A stretch of DNA of 64,000 bases from the NCBI RefSeq assembly GCF_000970795.1, contig NZ_KQ034028.1, positions 775,839-839,838 of the forward strand, given 5' to 3'. Below, piece by piece: positions 44,292-55,196 of the stretch; position 1 is the first letter of the stretch; every line of letters begins with the position of its first letter. Below the pieces are notes generated by a model. The model had not been told where the DNA came from. It did not search any database and saw nothing but the letters and a program-made list of their open reading frames with translations. This DNA is from Bombilactobacillus mellifer (GTDB taxonomy: Bacteria > Bacillota > Bacilli > Lactobacillales > Lactobacillaceae). The position numbers and the translations under genes are program-made.

Positions 44292-46505
44292 ATGTCAAAG
44301 GAAAAAGTTTATTCCGCTGATGAGGTTTTTGAGATTTGTAAGCAATACATGAATGCGCGGCATCTCACCTATATCAAAAAGGCTTATGAAATGGCTGCTT
44401 ATGTCCATCGCAATCAAACCCGTGCCTCCGGGGAACCATATATTGTGCATCCAATACAAGTAGCGGCTATTTTGGCTAACCTTAAAATGGATCCTGATAC
44501 GGTTTCCGCCGGTTTCTTGCATGATGTGGTTGAAGATACCAACATAATCTCCGAAGACATTCGAGAATTATTTGGTGATGATGTCGCTAATATTGTCGAA
44601 GGAGTTACCAAAATCTCCAAGTACAAATATGAATCCCACCAAGAATTATTAGCTGCTAATCACCGGAAAATGTTATTAGCCACGGCAAAAGATATGCGCG
44701 TTATCATGGTGAAATTAGCTGATCGCTTGCACAATATGCGGACTTTACAGCATTTACGACCAGATAAGCAACGCCGAATTGCTAATGAAACTCTCGAAAT
44801 CTATGCTCCTTTAGCCGACCGTTTGGGTATTAGCACTATTAAATGGGAACTAGAAGATTTGTCTTTACGTTATTTAAATCCGCAGCAATATTATCGCATT
44901 GTGCATTTAATGAATTCGAAACGAGCTCAACGTGAGGCCTATATTCAAGAAGCTGTAGCTGAAGTAAAACAAAATATTGATCAGCTGCATATTAAATATG
45001 ATATTAGCGGGCGGGCCAAACATATCTATTCGATTTACAAGAAAATGGTGCAAAAACATAAACAGTTTGAAGAACTATACGATTTATTGGCGATTCGGAT
45101 TATGGTGCAGTCCGTACGGGATTGTTATGGGGTCTTAGGAAATATCCATGCCAAATGGAAGCCGATCCCAGGGCGTTTTAAAGATTATATTGCGGTCCCT
45201 AAGGTTAATGGTTATCAATCACTGCATACCACCGTGGTCGGTCCCAAAGGTCGTCCCTTAGAAGTACAAATCCGGACCTATGCCATGCATGAAATCGCAG
45301 AGTATGGGGTAGCCGCCCATTGGGCATATAAGGAAGGCGTAAAAGATAAGATTAATTTAGATCAAAACGATCACCAAATTGACGTTTTCCGAGAAATTAT
45401 GGAAATTCAGGAAGAATCTTCTTCCGATGCTGATTTTATGCAAAATGTCAAAGGCGATATTTTTACAGATCGAGTTTATGTTTTTACACCTAAAGGTGAA
45501 GTGATGGAATTGCCCCAAGGATCGATCCCACTTGATTTTGCTTATCAAGTGCATACAGAAGTGGGTAATCACACTATTGGAGCCAAAGTTAATGGCAAGA
45601 TTGTGCCTTTAGACTATAAGTTACGTAATGGGGATTTAGTAGAGTTATTAACACAGTCTAATGCCTCTCCTAGCCGGGATTGGGAAAATATTGTATATAC
45701 CACTCGCGCTCGGAATAAGATTAAACGCTATTTTAAAATTGCGGATCGGCAAAATAATATTGAATTAGGAAAAAATAAAATTGAACAAGAATTACTTGAT
45801 CGCAATTTAGCACCGAAAAATTATCTAAATAAGAAAAAATTTCAGGTCGTTTTAGATCGTTATAACTTTGAAACTGAAAATGAATTATTGGCGGCAGTGG
45901 GTTATGGCGGTGTATCGGCAATTGGCGTAGTAAATCGTTTAACCGAAGCCGATCGTAAAAAAGCTGATCAACAGGCCCAAGCGGAATTAGTCCATAAGGT
46001 GTTACATGCTGATCACGAAGCTACCAATGGAGAAGCTCATCAAGCTGCAGTAGAAACTGAAGAACGCGAAATTGAAATTCAGGGCATTGAAAATCTGCTG
46101 ATTCATATGGCCAAATGTTGTACGCCCATTCCTGGAGATGAAATTGTGGGTTATATTACTAAGGGTCGCGGCGTCACTATTCACCGGGTTAATTGCCCGA
46201 ATATTAGTGATTCAGAGCAACGGAATCGGCTGATTGAGGCGCAATGGGGCAATGTCCATAATCATCAATACGTCGTCCGATTGGAAGTGTTCGGTTACAA
46301 TCGCAATGGATTGTTAAATGATATTTTGCAAGTTGTTAATAAAGTGACTAATTCGTTAAATAACATCAATGGGCGTATGGATCAAAACGATATGGCCCAT
46401 GTATCAATGTCCGTGGGCGTGCGTAATCTAACGCATTTAAAAGATATCATTAATAAAATTAACAATGTCCCCGATGTTTATAATGTCAAACGGGTAATTA
46501 ATTGA
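44292..46505 (+). CDS. rel: Bifunctional (p)ppGpp synthetase/hydrolase Rel
   Basis: 737 residues from the ATG at 44292 (AGGTG before it). HD hydrolase domain (HPIQVAAIL, FLHDVVEDT), synthetase domain (GRAKHIYSIYKKM, KVNGYQSLHTTV), TGS (VFTPKGEVMELPQGS) and ACT at the end. The intact HDxxED suggests both activities. It makes the stringent-response alarmone on amino-acid starvation at the ribosome. It is followed nine bases later by dtd, a conserved pair. Confidence 0.96.
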   Translation: MSKEKVYSADEVFEICKQYMNARHLTYIKKAYEMAAYVHRNQTRASGEPYIVHPIQVAAILANLKMDPDTVSAGFLHDVVEDTNIISEDIRELFGDDVANIVEGVTKISKYKYESHQELLAANHRKMLLATAKDMRVIMVKLADRLHNMRTLQHLRPDKQRRIANETLEIYAPLADRLGISTIKWELEDLSLRYLNPQQYYRIVHLMNSKRAQREAYIQEAVAEVKQNIDQLHIKYDISGRAKHIYSIYKKMVQKHKQFEELYDLLAIRIMVQSVRDCYGVLGNIHAKWKPIPGRFKDYIAVPKVNGYQSLHTTVVGPKGRPLEVQIRTYAMHEIAEYGVAAHWAYKEGVKDKINLDQNDHQIDVFREIMEIQEESSSDADFMQNVKGDIFTDRVYVFTPKGEVMELPQGSIPLDFAYQVHTEVGNHTIGAKVNGKIVPLDYKLRNGDLVELLTQSNASPSRDWENIVYTTRARNKIKRYFKIADRQNNIELGKNKIEQELLDRNLAPKNYLNKKKFQVVLDRYNFETENELLAAVGYGGVSAIGVVNRLTEADRKKADQQAQAELVHKVLHADHEATNGEAHQAAVETEEREIEIQGIENLLIHMAKCCTPIPGDEIVGYITKGRGVTIHRVNCPNISDSEQRNRLIEAQWGNVHNHQYVVRLEVFGYNRNGLLNDILQVVNKVTNSLNNINGRMDQNDMAHVSMSVGVRNLTHLKDIINKINNVPDVYNVKRVIN

Positions 46506-46514
46506 GGTAGCAAA

Positions 46515-46952
46515 ATGAAAGTAGTGTTACAACGAGTTACGCAAGCACAATTAAGCATTGATCAACAAGTTCACGCTCAAATTGGTCGCGGAGTAGTTTT
46601 ACTAGTAGGCTTTGGACAAGCAGATCAGCCGGCAAATGCGGATTATCTAGCTGCCAAAATTGTTAAAAGTCGAATTTTTGAAGATAGCCAGGGTAAAACC
46701 AATCTGGCATTAGCCGATGTGCAAGGAGAGATTCTATCGGTTTCCCAATTTACTTTGTATGCTAATACGAAAAAGGGCAATCGTCCTAGTTTTGTCGAAG
46801 CCTTAAATCCTGAAGCGGCCCAAAAACTCTATGATTATTTTAATCAACGTTTGGCTGCCAGTGGCCTAAAGGTGCAAACCGGTATTTTTGGCGCTGACAT
46901 GCAAGTTCAACTAACGAACGATGGTCCCATGACCATTATTTATGAAAACTAA
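46515..46952 (+). CDS. dtd: D-aminoacyl-tRNA deacylase
   Basis: 145 residues. MKVVLQRVTQAQL, LSVSQFTLYANTKKGNRPSF (SQxT motif) and the C-terminal NDGPMTI (G-P cis-dipeptide) make the identity clear. It removes D-amino acids, and glycine from tRNA-Ala. GAGG before the ATG, same transcript as rel. Confidence 0.96.
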   Translation: MKVVLQRVTQAQLSIDQQVHAQIGRGVVLLVGFGQADQPANADYLAAKIVKSRIFEDSQGKTNLALADVQGEILSVSQFTLYANTKKGNRPSFVEALNPEAAQKLYDYFNQRLAASGLKVQTGIFGADMQVQLTNDGPMTIIYEN

Positions 46953-46959
46953 GCAAACC

Positions 46960-46997
46960 AAAAAAGGATGTTTTTCTATGAAAAGCATCCTTTTTTG
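46960..46997. terminator. Bidirectional terminator
   Basis: AAAAAAGGATG / CATCCTTTTTT between convergent dtd and amidase genes. Confidence 0.85.
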
Positions 46998-47013
46998 TGT
47001 GGTAATTTAAGGT

Positions 47014-48339
47014 CTATTTAAAATATTGCACTAAACCTTGATAAATAGCTTCTGCCAATTGTTCGCGATACTGTGGGCTATTGATTTTCTTAAAGTCTTT
47101 GGGATTATTAATGTACCCGCCTTCGATTAAAATTGCAGGTTGCTCATTTTCTCGAGTTACTTCATAATCCTCACTGAAAACACCCCGATCCGGCAAAGCT
47201 AATTTGTGGAGGTGCTGGTGAATGGTTTGGGCTAGACGGAAATCTTTTTTGCGAGAGTAGTAATAGGTAGTCAATCCACTAGCTTGACTTTTGTTCGAAG
47301 TAGAATCAAAGTGCAAACTAATAAAAGCATCCGCGCTGAGTTTATTCGATAAACGCGCACGCGGTGCCAGATCGACAAAGTGGTCCGCACTCCGGGTTAA
47401 AACGACGTTAGCTCCGGTTTGATGTAATTTTTGTTGTAATCGCTCCGCCACATCAAGTGTGTAATTTTTTTCAAAATGTTTACCACTAGTAGCTAAGGCT
47501 CCGGTGTCACGACCGCCATGTCCGGGATCCAGCACAATTACTGCCTCGGATAAATTTGTGGCCGCAGATTTGATTTGATGTTTTGTATCAGAAATCGACA
47601 CTAAACGACTGGCAATATAGCCGGTATCCCCAGAATTTAAACGAATTTTATAAAAATCACCCTTGGTTCCCAGATATTGTAGAGTAGTTTGATCGGTAAT
47701 ATGCGCAGTCACTGGTGCATCGACACTGGCCCGAGCATAGATCTTGGTATTGTTTTGCAGAGTCGTCACTGATTGAATATTAAGATCTTTATGGGAATTA
47801 GGTTGTGTATTTTTAATATGACTAGGAACTTTATCGGTGATAATCATTTCTGAATTGGGAATCCAACCGACGGTATTATTGTAAAGAATCTGGCTCCATT
47901 CATTTTGTGTATACACAATATTGACCCGCTGCGATTGCGCCAAGCTGCCTAGAACTTCCGCTTGACTATCAGGATACTGGCGCACATTGGTATTGGGAGC
48001 TTTAATCACCCCTAAGCTATTTCCGGAAGCATTAGCTTCCGTATTATCTATTAACCAACTGGCTACCCAACCAATTTTGTCGCTGGCCAAGCGGACTTGA
48101 TACCATTGATTTTTTTGACCAATAATTGTGAGGGTTTCACCACGTTTAACCTGAGTCATTGTGGAATAAGATAAACTCGGACCCACGCGGACATTTAAAA
48201 AATTGGCGCGGACAACAACCTGATTAGCTTGGGCCATCGCAAAAGTCGACATGCTGGAAATGATAATTAGGAGAATAATCAATAAATATAAGAAATGATG
48301 AGAGTGTTGTTGATGCCGCAGTTGCCGTGATAATTTCAT
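47014..48339 (-). CDS. N-acetylmuramoyl-L-alanine amidase with SH3b domains
   Basis: 441 residues. Signal or anchor helix at the start (FLYLLIILLIIISSMSTFAMA), three bacterial SH3 repeats (from about 45, 110 and 195; for example RANFLNVRVGPSLSYSTMTQ) and an Amidase_3 domain: LDPGHGGRDTGA, the zinc Glu in EKNYTLDVA, SLHFDS and ILIEGGYINN with the catalytic Glu. It cleaves the bond between muramic acid and the peptide stem outside the cell. Confidence 0.93.
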   Translation of the reverse strand: MKLSRQLRHQQHSHHFLYLLIILLIIISSMSTFAMAQANQVVVRANFLNVRVGPSLSYSTMTQVKRGETLTIIGQKNQWYQVRLASDKIGWVASWLIDNTEANASGNSLGVIKAPNTNVRQYPDSQAEVLGSLAQSQRVNIVYTQNEWSQILYNNTVGWIPNSEMIITDKVPSHIKNTQPNSHKDLNIQSVTTLQNNTKIYARASVDAPVTAHITDQTTLQYLGTKGDFYKIRLNSGDTGYIASRLVSISDTKHQIKSAATNLSEAVIVLDPGHGGRDTGALATSGKHFEKNYTLDVAERLQQKLHQTGANVVLTRSADHFVDLAPRARLSNKLSADAFISLHFDSTSNKSQASGLTTYYYSRKKDFRLAQTIHQHLHKLALPDRGVFSEDYEVTRENEQPAILIEGGYINNPKDFKKINSPQYREQLAEAIYQGLVQYFK

Positions 48340-48454
48340 TAAAAACCCACCTATTATTTTACATAATTCATCTTATAATATAGATCAAAAAATAGCTACT
48401 TAATTAATTCTTGACTTTATTGGCGATGATGGTAATTTAGAGAAGGATAATAAG

Positions 48455-48634
48455 TAAATTTGAGGTCTTAATAATAATTCCGCACACAGAGAAAATACAC
48501 TTGCTGAAAGTATTTAGGAATTCATACTGACAATCTCAAGGAAGTTTACTCGTCTGACAGGCGTTAACTGGAGCAATTTCAAAGGTGGTACCGTGCAATT
48601 TTGCACCCTTGCGCAATGGCAAGGGTGCTTTTTT
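48455..48634 (+). promoter_or_regulatory. T-box leader of hisS-aspS
   Basis: The T-box core AAGGTGGTACCGTG is at 48582-48595, and the terminator GCACCCTTGC / GCAAGGGTGC with six T ends the leader (48603-48634). Stem I can close by TTGAG (48460-48464) with CTCAA (48535-48539). The best placed specifier triplet is GAC (48529-48531), which would read tRNA-Asp rather than tRNA-His. Confidence 0.9.
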
Positions 48635-48666
48635 GAAATCACCACAAAATTAAGGGAGGAATGGTT

Positions 48667-49947
48667 TTGCGTTATCAAAAACCTAAAGGCACTGCTGATA
48701 TTTTACCGGAGGAATCTTGCCATTGGCAACATATCGAGACTGTAGCGCAAGAAGTTTTTGGAAATTATCAATATCATGAAATTAGGACACCGTTATTTGA
48801 ACAATATGAAGTATTTGCACGTTCTTCCGGTGATACTTCCGATGTGGTCTCCAAAGAAATGTACGATTTTCAAGATAAAGGCCAGCGGCATATGGCTTTG
48901 CGACCAGAAGGTACAGCAGGGGTCGTGCGCGCCTACGTAGAAAATAAATTATATGGTCCGGAATATGTGCGTCCATACAAAGTTTGGTATCACGGACCAA
49001 TGTTTCGCTATGAACGTCCACAAGCCGGACGCCAACGAGAATTTAACCAATTAGGGGTAGAAGCATTAGGGAGTGACAGTGCGGCTTTGGATGTGGAATC
49101 CATTGCGATGGCTGTAGAATATTTACGACGTTTAGGATTAAAAAAATATCGCGTGGTATTAAATACTCTGGGTGATCAAACAACCCGCACAGCTTATCAT
49201 CAAGCATTATTGACATATTTAGAACCTTTAAAGGACAAGTTGAGTTCAGATTCCCAAACCCGTCTGACTAAAAATCCTTTGCGCATTTTAGATAGTAAAG
49301 ATCCGCAAGATCAAAAGATTGTAGCGCAGGCTCCTTCTATTTTAGATTATTTAAGCCCTGAAGCCCAAAGCCATTTTCAACAAGTGCAGGAGCTATTACA
49401 AGCTTTACAAATTGATTTTGAAATCGATGCACAGATGGTCCGCGGGTTAGATTATTACAACCACACTATTTTTGAAATTATGGTTCAAAGTCAGGCATTT
49501 GCTGGGCGGGAAATGACGATTGTTGCCGGCGGGCGTTATAATGGTTTGGTAGCTGAATTAGGAGGCCCCGAAGTGGCAGGCGTCGGATTTGCATTGGGTG
49601 TAGAAAGACTCTTGTTACTTTTAGAAAACGAACAAGTACCCTTACCACAAATTAGTGGTCCAGATGTTTATTTGGTTAATGCAGATGCTGCCAGTTCGGT
49701 AGAAGTAACGCGCTTATTAAATGAATTACGCCAACGGGGAATTTCGGCGGAACGCGATTATCTGGCTAAAAAAGTTAAAGGTCAATTTAAACAGGCCAAT
49801 CGTTTGCAAGCACGCTACACATTGACTATTGGAACTGCAGAGCTAGCAGCACACCAAGGTCGTTTAAAGCGCATGCGCGACGGTAAAGAATTGACAGTTG
49901 ATTTAACACAACTTGCAGACTTAATTGCAGAAGTTAGAAAGGGATAA
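48667..49947 (+). CDS. hisS: Histidyl-tRNA synthetase
   Basis: 426 residues from TTG at 48667, giving the usual MRYQKPKGTADILP; GGAGG then lies at normal distance, whereas the ATG at 48661 is only one base from it. Class II motifs: FRYERPQAGRQREFNQ (motif 2), RGLDYYNHTIFE, AGGRYNGLVAELGG and GVGFALGVER (motif 3), then the anticodon domain. Charges tRNA-His. In operon with aspS behind a T-box. Confidence 0.96.
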   Translation: MRYQKPKGTADILPEESCHWQHIETVAQEVFGNYQYHEIRTPLFEQYEVFARSSGDTSDVVSKEMYDFQDKGQRHMALRPEGTAGVVRAYVENKLYGPEYVRPYKVWYHGPMFRYERPQAGRQREFNQLGVEALGSDSAALDVESIAMAVEYLRRLGLKKYRVVLNTLGDQTTRTAYHQALLTYLEPLKDKLSSDSQTRLTKNPLRILDSKDPQDQKIVAQAPSILDYLSPEAQSHFQQVQELLQALQIDFEIDAQMVRGLDYYNHTIFEIMVQSQAFAGREMTIVAGGRYNGLVAELGGPEVAGVGFALGVERLLLLLENEQVPLPQISGPDVYLVNADAASSVEVTRLLNELRQRGISAERDYLAKKVKGQFKQANRLQARYTLTIGTAELAAHQGRLKRMRDGKELTVDLTQLADLIAEVRKG

Positions 49948-49950
49948 TTT

Positions 49951-51708
49951 ATGCAAAGAACGAATTATTGTGGACTTATTGATGAACAGTATCTCAACCA
50001 GGAGGTCACTTTGGCCGGTTGGGTTCAAAAGAAACGTAATCTCGGTAATTTAATTTTTGTGGACTTGCGCGATCGGGAGGGCATTGTCCAATTAGTTTTC
50101 AATCAAGCTCACGATGCTGAAACTTTTCAAGTGGCAACGCAATTACATTCAGAATACGTCATTCAAGTTCAGGGCCAGGTCGTGGCTCGTGGCCAAAATG
50201 CGGTTAATCCGGCTATGAAAACAGGCCAAGTGGAAGTGGAAGTCAGCCACCTGATCATTTTAAATCAAGCCAAAAACATTCCCTTTCAAATAGCTGACGA
50301 TGTCGAAGCTACCGAAGATACAAAGTTAAAATACCGCTATTTAGATCTACGGCGGCCGGAAATGCAACATAATTTGCGCCTACGTTCCCAAATTACAGCA
50401 GCGGCACATCAATATCTGAATCAACAGGGTTTCATTAATATTGAAACTCCAGATTTAGGTAAATCTACTCCTGAAGGGGCGCGGGATTATTTAGTGCCTT
50501 CGCGTGTGTATCCGGGAAGCTTTTATGCCTTGCCGCAGTCTCCGCAATTATTTAAACAATTATTGATGGGAGCTGGATTTGATAAATATTATCAAATTGC
50601 TCGTTGTTTTCGCGATGAGGATCTACGAGGCGATCGGCAGCCGGAATTTACACAAATTGATCTGGAAACCAGTTTTTTGGATGCCGAACAAATTCAAAGT
50701 TATACTGAAGGATTATTAGCCCAAGTCATGCATGATGTCTTACAAATTGATATTCAATTGCCTTTACCGCGAATTACATGGAATGAGGCGATGGAGCGGT
50801 TTGGTTCCGACAAACCAGATACACGTTTTGGAATGGAGTTGCAGGACTTAAGTGATTTATTTGCCCAAAGCGAATTTCGGGTCTTTAAACAGGCAGTAGC
50901 TACCGGTGGACAAGTGAAAGCAATCGTGGTTAAATCCGCAGCTGCAAAATATTCACGCAAGCAAATTGAGGCACTGCAACAATATATTGAGCGCTTTGGG
51001 GCACAGGGGTTAGCCTGGATCAAAGTTCAAGATGGAGAATTGCGTGGACCAATTGCTAAATTCGTCCACGAACAAGCCACAACTTTAAAACAAAGATTGG
51101 CCTTAAATAATAATGACTTAGTACTTTTGGTGGCCGATACTAAAAAAGTCTGTGCCGCGGCTTTAGGTTATTTACGTACTTATTTTGCCCATGATTTAAA
51201 CTTAATAAAAACTAATGAATTTAACTTTTTATGGGTAGTAGATTGGCCGTTATTTGAGTATGATGAAGGGATTGAGCGTTGGGTCAGTGCGCATCATCCG
51301 TTTACGATGCCCAATACGGAGGATATTCCTTTATTAGATACCAATCCTTACCAAGCTCATGCTCAAAGTTACGACATTGTCTTGAATGGCTATGAATTAG
51401 GCGGAGGCTCGATTCGGATTCATACGCGCCAATTACAAGAAAAAATGTTGCAAGTGCTGGGCTTTAGTCCAGAACAGGCGCAAGCTCAGTTTGGCTTTTT
51501 GTTAGAAGCTTTAGATTACGGATTTCCACCACATGGCGGTTTAGCTATTGGCTTGGATCGTTTTGCCATGTTATTAGCCCAGCGTGAAAATATTCGAGAT
51601 GTGATTGCTTTTCCGAAGAATTCCAATGCAACGGAACCAATGATGCAAGCACCTGCACCAGTAGCTACTACGCAATTAAACGATTTGGGAATTGCGGTTA
51701 AAAAGTAA
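49951..51708 (+). CDS. aspS: Aspartyl-tRNA synthetase
   Basis: 585 residues. N-terminal OB anticodon-binding domain, class II core with [19 protein letters not shown] (motif 2) and GLAIGLDRF (motif 3), and the bacterial GAD insertion between. Charges tRNA-Asp. Starts three bases after hisS, so both enzymes come from the T-box transcript. Confidence 0.96.
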   Translation: MQRTNYCGLIDEQYLNQEVTLAGWVQKKRNLGNLIFVDLRDREGIVQLVFNQAHDAETFQVATQLHSEYVIQVQGQVVARGQNAVNPAMKTGQVEVEVSHLIILNQAKNIPFQIADDVEATEDTKLKYRYLDLRRPEMQHNLRLRSQITAAAHQYLNQQGFINIETPDLGKSTPEGARDYLVPSRVYPGSFYALPQSPQLFKQLLMGAGFDKYYQIARCFRDEDLRGDRQPEFTQIDLETSFLDAEQIQSYTEGLLAQVMHDVLQIDIQLPLPRITWNEAMERFGSDKPDTRFGMELQDLSDLFAQSEFRVFKQAVATGGQVKAIVVKSAAAKYSRKQIEALQQYIERFGAQGLAWIKVQDGELRGPIAKFVHEQATTLKQRLALNNNDLVLLVADTKKVCAAALGYLRTYFAHDLNLIKTNEFNFLWVVDWPLFEYDEGIERWVSAHHPFTMPNTEDIPLLDTNPYQAHAQSYDIVLNGYELGGGSIRIHTRQLQEKMLQVLGFSPEQAQAQFGFLLEALDYGFPPHGGLAIGLDRFAMLLAQRENIRDVIAFPKNSNATEPMMQAPAPVATTQLNDLGIAVKK

Positions 51709-51765
51709 CCGCATATTTTGGCAAAGTAGGTAAAAATTAGTAAACTAGGGCTGGAGGTGGAAGTT

Positions 51766-52206
51766 ATGTTTGAAAAAGAAAAACAACATTTAACCGCAAA
51801 ACAATATGCGGTTACACAAGAAAATGCTACCGAAGAACCCTTTAATAATCAGTATGATGCTTTTTTTGAACCAGGAATTTATGTGGATGTTGTGAGCGGA
51901 GAGCCTCTTTTTTCTTCCAGTAAAAAATATAATTCCGGCTGTGGCTGGCCTGCTTTTACCCAGCCGATCGCGCCTTTAAAGCAAAAACGGGATCAATCAT
52001 TCAACATGGAGCGAGTAGAGGTACGTAGTCCGCAGGCTGATTCACATTTGGGACATGTTTTTACAGATGGCCCCCAAGAAGCAGGGGGCTTGCGTTATTG
52101 CATTAATTCAGCAGCATTAAAATTTATTCCGGTAGATCAAATGGCGGCGGCAGGCTATCAAGACTATCTTCAATATGTAGAATTGCCACCCGAAGGAAGA
52201 TCCTAA
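51766..52206 (+). CDS. msrB: Peptide-methionine (R)-S-oxide reductase
   Basis: 146 residues from the ATG at 51766 (GGAGG eight bases before). [14 protein letters not shown] and RYCINSAAL with catalytic Cys112. The zinc-binding CxxC pairs found in many MsrB are absent. It repairs oxidised methionine (R form). Second Cys is Cys59. Single gene after aspS. Confidence 0.95.
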   Translation: MFEKEKQHLTAKQYAVTQENATEEPFNNQYDAFFEPGIYVDVVSGEPLFSSSKKYNSGCGWPAFTQPIAPLKQKRDQSFNMERVEVRSPQADSHLGHVFTDGPQEAGGLRYCINSAALKFIPVDQMAAAGYQDYLQYVELPPEGRS

Positions 52207-52264
52207 CGATTGTTGTAGTTGTAAACTGCCAGAGGTATTTTTAAAAAGGGTTTTTGTTGGTTGC

Positions 52265-53143
52265 ATGGACGAAATAGAACATATTATTAAACATTATCGA
52301 AATCTCACGAAATTATCGATTACCGTGATTTATGCTTTGTGCGTTGCAATTGCGGTGAATATTTTTTGGACGCCCGGACACATTTATGGTTCAGGAATTA
52401 TGGGTCTGGCGCAATTATTATCTTCAGTAAGTCATCGTTGGTTAGGCCAAACTTTTAGTATTCCCTTGATCTATGCGATTTTGAATATACCATTATTAAT
52501 TATCTCATGGCGAAAAATCGGTCATAATTTTACCTTTTTCACCATTTTAGCAGTAGCTTTTTCGACGTTACTTATGAAGTCTTTACCACCCGTTAAAGTT
52601 CAATTTGATCCGATTATCTGTGCCATTTTTGGGGGTGTTTTTAATGGCTTTGGAACAGGCTTAGCCTTAAAAAATGAAATGTCGACCGGGGGCTTAGATA
52701 TTATTGGGATTATTTTACGTAAACGAACGGGTAAAAGTGTAGGTTCCATTAATATTGCGTTTAATACTTTAGTGATTATCGGCGCAGGATTTTTGTTTGG
52801 TTGGGTTTTCGCGTTATATACTTTATTAGGGATCTTTGTGAATGGACGGGTGATTGATGCTTTATATACACGGAATCAAAAATTACAGGTGATCATTGTT
52901 ACTTCCCATCCGAATAAAGTCATTCAACAAATCCAAGATGAGATGCGTCGTGGCATTACGATTGTAAACGATGTAGAAGGTGCCTATGGTCGACGGCCTA
53001 AAACAATGTTATTTACAGTAATTTCCCAGTATGAATTACAAGATTTACGTAATGCAATTCATCAATCAGATCCGTATGCTTTTGTCAGCATCACGAAAGC
53101 GGAAATGATTATGGGACGGTTTTATCAAGAACATATTTATTAA
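52265..53143 (+). CDS. YitT-family membrane protein
   Basis: 292 residues with five to six membrane segments in the first 200 residues (YitT_membrane, GTGLALKNEMSTGGLDIIG is the family signature) and a soluble C-terminal DUF2179 domain (MRRGITIVNDVEGAYG, AFVSITKAEMIMG). Function not settled for the family. TTG... region before the ATG gives only a weak ribosome binding site. Followed by nfo after 12 bases. Confidence 0.9.
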   Translation: MDEIEHIIKHYRNLTKLSITVIYALCVAIAVNIFWTPGHIYGSGIMGLAQLLSSVSHRWLGQTFSIPLIYAILNIPLLIISWRKIGHNFTFFTILAVAFSTLLMKSLPPVKVQFDPIICAIFGGVFNGFGTGLALKNEMSTGGLDIIGIILRKRTGKSVGSINIAFNTLVIIGAGFLFGWVFALYTLLGIFVNGRVIDALYTRNQKLQVIIVTSHPNKVIQQIQDEMRRGITIVNDVEGAYGRRPKTMLFTVISQYELQDLRNAIHQSDPYAFVSITKAEMIMGRFYQEHIY

Positions 53144-53155
53144 TGAGGTGAGCAA

Positions 53156-54061
53156 ATGATTTTAGGATCCCATGTCAGTATGAGTAGTCCCAAAATGTTA
53201 CTTGGATCAGCCGAAGAGGCTGTTAGTTATGGGGCCAATGCCATGATGATTTTTACTGGAGCACCGCAAAACACGCGGCGTAAAAAAACTACGGCCATGA
53301 ACATTCCGGCAGCACAAGCTTACATGAAAGATCATGGGCCCCAATATATTATGGGGCATGCGCCGTATATTATTAATCTTGGAAATACAAAAAAACCAGA
53401 TAAATACGACTTCGCCATTGAATTTATGAAAGCCGAAGTGCAACGGTGTGATGCCTTAGGGATTACAGCACTGAGTTTTCATCCGGGAGCCCATGTCGGG
53501 GCCGGAGTACCAGCAGCCTTAAAATCTATTGCGCATGGTTTAGATGAAGTTTTAAAAACCAATCCACATGTTTCAATTGCCATTGAAACCATGGCTGGTA
53601 AGGGTACTGAGGTGGGAACTTCTTTTGAACAATTAGCACAAATCATTGATTTAACACCCCACAATGATCAATTATCCATCACTTTTGATACGTGCCATAC
53701 TAATGACGCCGGTTATAATATCAAGCAAGACTTTGATGGTGTCTTAAATAAATTTGATCAAATTATTGGTTTAGATCGGCTAAGTATGATTCATCTGAAT
53801 GATTCCAAAAATCCGCAGGGATCGCATAAAGATCGTCATGAAAATATTGGCTTCGGAACCCTGGGCTTTGATACCTTAAATTACATTTGCCATCATCCAC
53901 AATTGGAAAACATTCCGAAAATTATGGAAACACCATTTGTAACTGTCGACGCCGAGTCGAAAAAAACGGTCGCACCCTATAAAGCAGAAATTCAAATGTT
54001 AACGACGCAGCAATTTAATCCTCAAATGAAAGATGAATTGATTGCAGCTGCTCAAAAATAA
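53156..54061 (+). CDS. nfo: Endonuclease IV (AP endonuclease)
   Basis: 301 residues. [60 protein letters not shown] and [20 protein letters not shown] give all the zinc ligands. It cuts DNA at abasic sites in base-excision repair. AGGTG before the ATG; likely co-transcribed with the YitT gene. Confidence 0.95.
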   Translation: MILGSHVSMSSPKMLLGSAEEAVSYGANAMMIFTGAPQNTRRKKTTAMNIPAAQAYMKDHGPQYIMGHAPYIINLGNTKKPDKYDFAIEFMKAEVQRCDALGITALSFHPGAHVGAGVPAALKSIAHGLDEVLKTNPHVSIAIETMAGKGTEVGTSFEQLAQIIDLTPHNDQLSITFDTCHTNDAGYNIKQDFDGVLNKFDQIIGLDRLSMIHLNDSKNPQGSHKDRHENIGFGTLGFDTLNYICHHPQLENIPKIMETPFVTVDAESKKTVAPYKAEIQMLTTQQFNPQMKDELIAAAQK

Positions 54062-54076
54062 CCTGCTCTTAACTTA

Positions 54077-54114
54077 AACCTGCATGAGTTTGAACGCTGA
54101 CGGCAGGTTTTTTT
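54077..54114 (+). terminator. Terminator after nfo
   Basis: AACCTGC / GCAGGTT with a long loop, followed by T run. Confidence 0.7.
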
Positions 54115-54236
54115 AATTTAAACAGAATGCCATGGGTATCTTTCAATATAAATTCCGGGAGACTTTATAATTTAATTTAATATGGGCCTGTATTATTATG
54201 AAGGTAGTTCTAGGTGTTCGTGGAAGGAGAGATTTG

Positions 54237-55085
54237 ATGAAAACGGTAACGATTGATCAACGTCAATTGCCGGCACTTGGTATCGGTACTTGGGAAATGG
54301 GCGACGATCCAGCTGACTTCGACGCTGAAATTGCAGCTATTCGAGCTGGTTTAGACGCGGGTTTGAAAGTGATTGATACCGCAGAAATGTATGGTAGTGG
54401 TCGTTCTGAAAGCCTTATCGGCCAAGCAATTCAACCTTATAAACGTTCAGACCTATATTTAATCTCCAAAGTTTTACCAGAAAATGCTTCCGCCAAATTA
54501 ATGCCGGCCAGTTTAAAAGCTAGTTTACAACGTCTACAAACGGACTATTTAGATTTATATTTATATCACTGGCGAGGTTCGATTCCCTTAGCAGAAACAG
54601 TAGCCACCTTACAGGATTTAAAGAAACAAGGTTATATTCGCGCTTGGGGTGTATCTAATTTCGATATTGATGATATGCAAGAATTGTGGCAATTGCCAGA
54701 AGGACAGAACGTTGCCGCTAATGAAGATTTATATAATCTGGAAACACGCGGTATTGAATATAGTCTCTTGCCTTGGCAACGACAACACCATCTGCCTTTA
54801 ATTGCTTATAGTCCCTTAGGACGTGGGCCAAAAATGGGCAGTACTATGATGCAAAATCCGGCAGTTTTAGAAGTTGCCCAAAAACACCAGGCCAGTGCTT
54901 ACCAGATTCTGTTAGCTTGGGTTACCCAACAGCAAGATGTTTTAGCTATTCCCAAAAGCAGCAGTGCAGATCATTTATTAGCTAATTTAAAATCTTTGCA
55001 GATTGAATTAACACCTTCAGATTTAGAAAAATTAGAACGAGCCTATCCTAAACCGGATCACAAAGAGCCCTTAGCTATTTATTAA
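54237..55085 (+). CDS. Aldo/keto reductase
   Basis: 282 residues from the ATG at 54237 (AAGGAG before it); an upstream in-frame ATG at 54198 has no site. TIM-barrel reductase: GLKVIDTAEMYGSGRSE (Asp, Tyr of the catalytic tetrad), LISKVLP (Lys), YLYHWRG (His), PLIAYSPLGRG and AIPKSSSADHL for NADPH. Physiological substrate unknown. Single gene. Confidence 0.92.
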   Translation: MKTVTIDQRQLPALGIGTWEMGDDPADFDAEIAAIRAGLDAGLKVIDTAEMYGSGRSESLIGQAIQPYKRSDLYLISKVLPENASAKLMPASLKASLQRLQTDYLDLYLYHWRGSIPLAETVATLQDLKKQGYIRAWGVSNFDIDDMQELWQLPEGQNVAANEDLYNLETRGIEYSLLPWQRQHHLPLIAYSPLGRGPKMGSTMMQNPAVLEVAQKHQASAYQILLAWVTQQQDVLAIPKSSSADHLLANLKSLQIELTPSDLEKLERAYPKPDHKEPLAIY

Positions 55086-55120
55086 CGTAGGTAAAAAATT
55101 CAACAATAAGCGCTATGAAC

Positions 55121-55160
55121 AAAATCCCCCCAAAATCGTAATGAAATTGGGGGGATTTTT
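55121..55160. terminator. Bidirectional terminator
   Basis: AAAATCCCCCC / GGGGGGATTTTT between convergent reductase and dehydrogenase genes. Confidence 0.9.
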
Positions 55161-55196
55161 ATGATTTGATGATTCGGGGAATTAAATTAATTTCAG

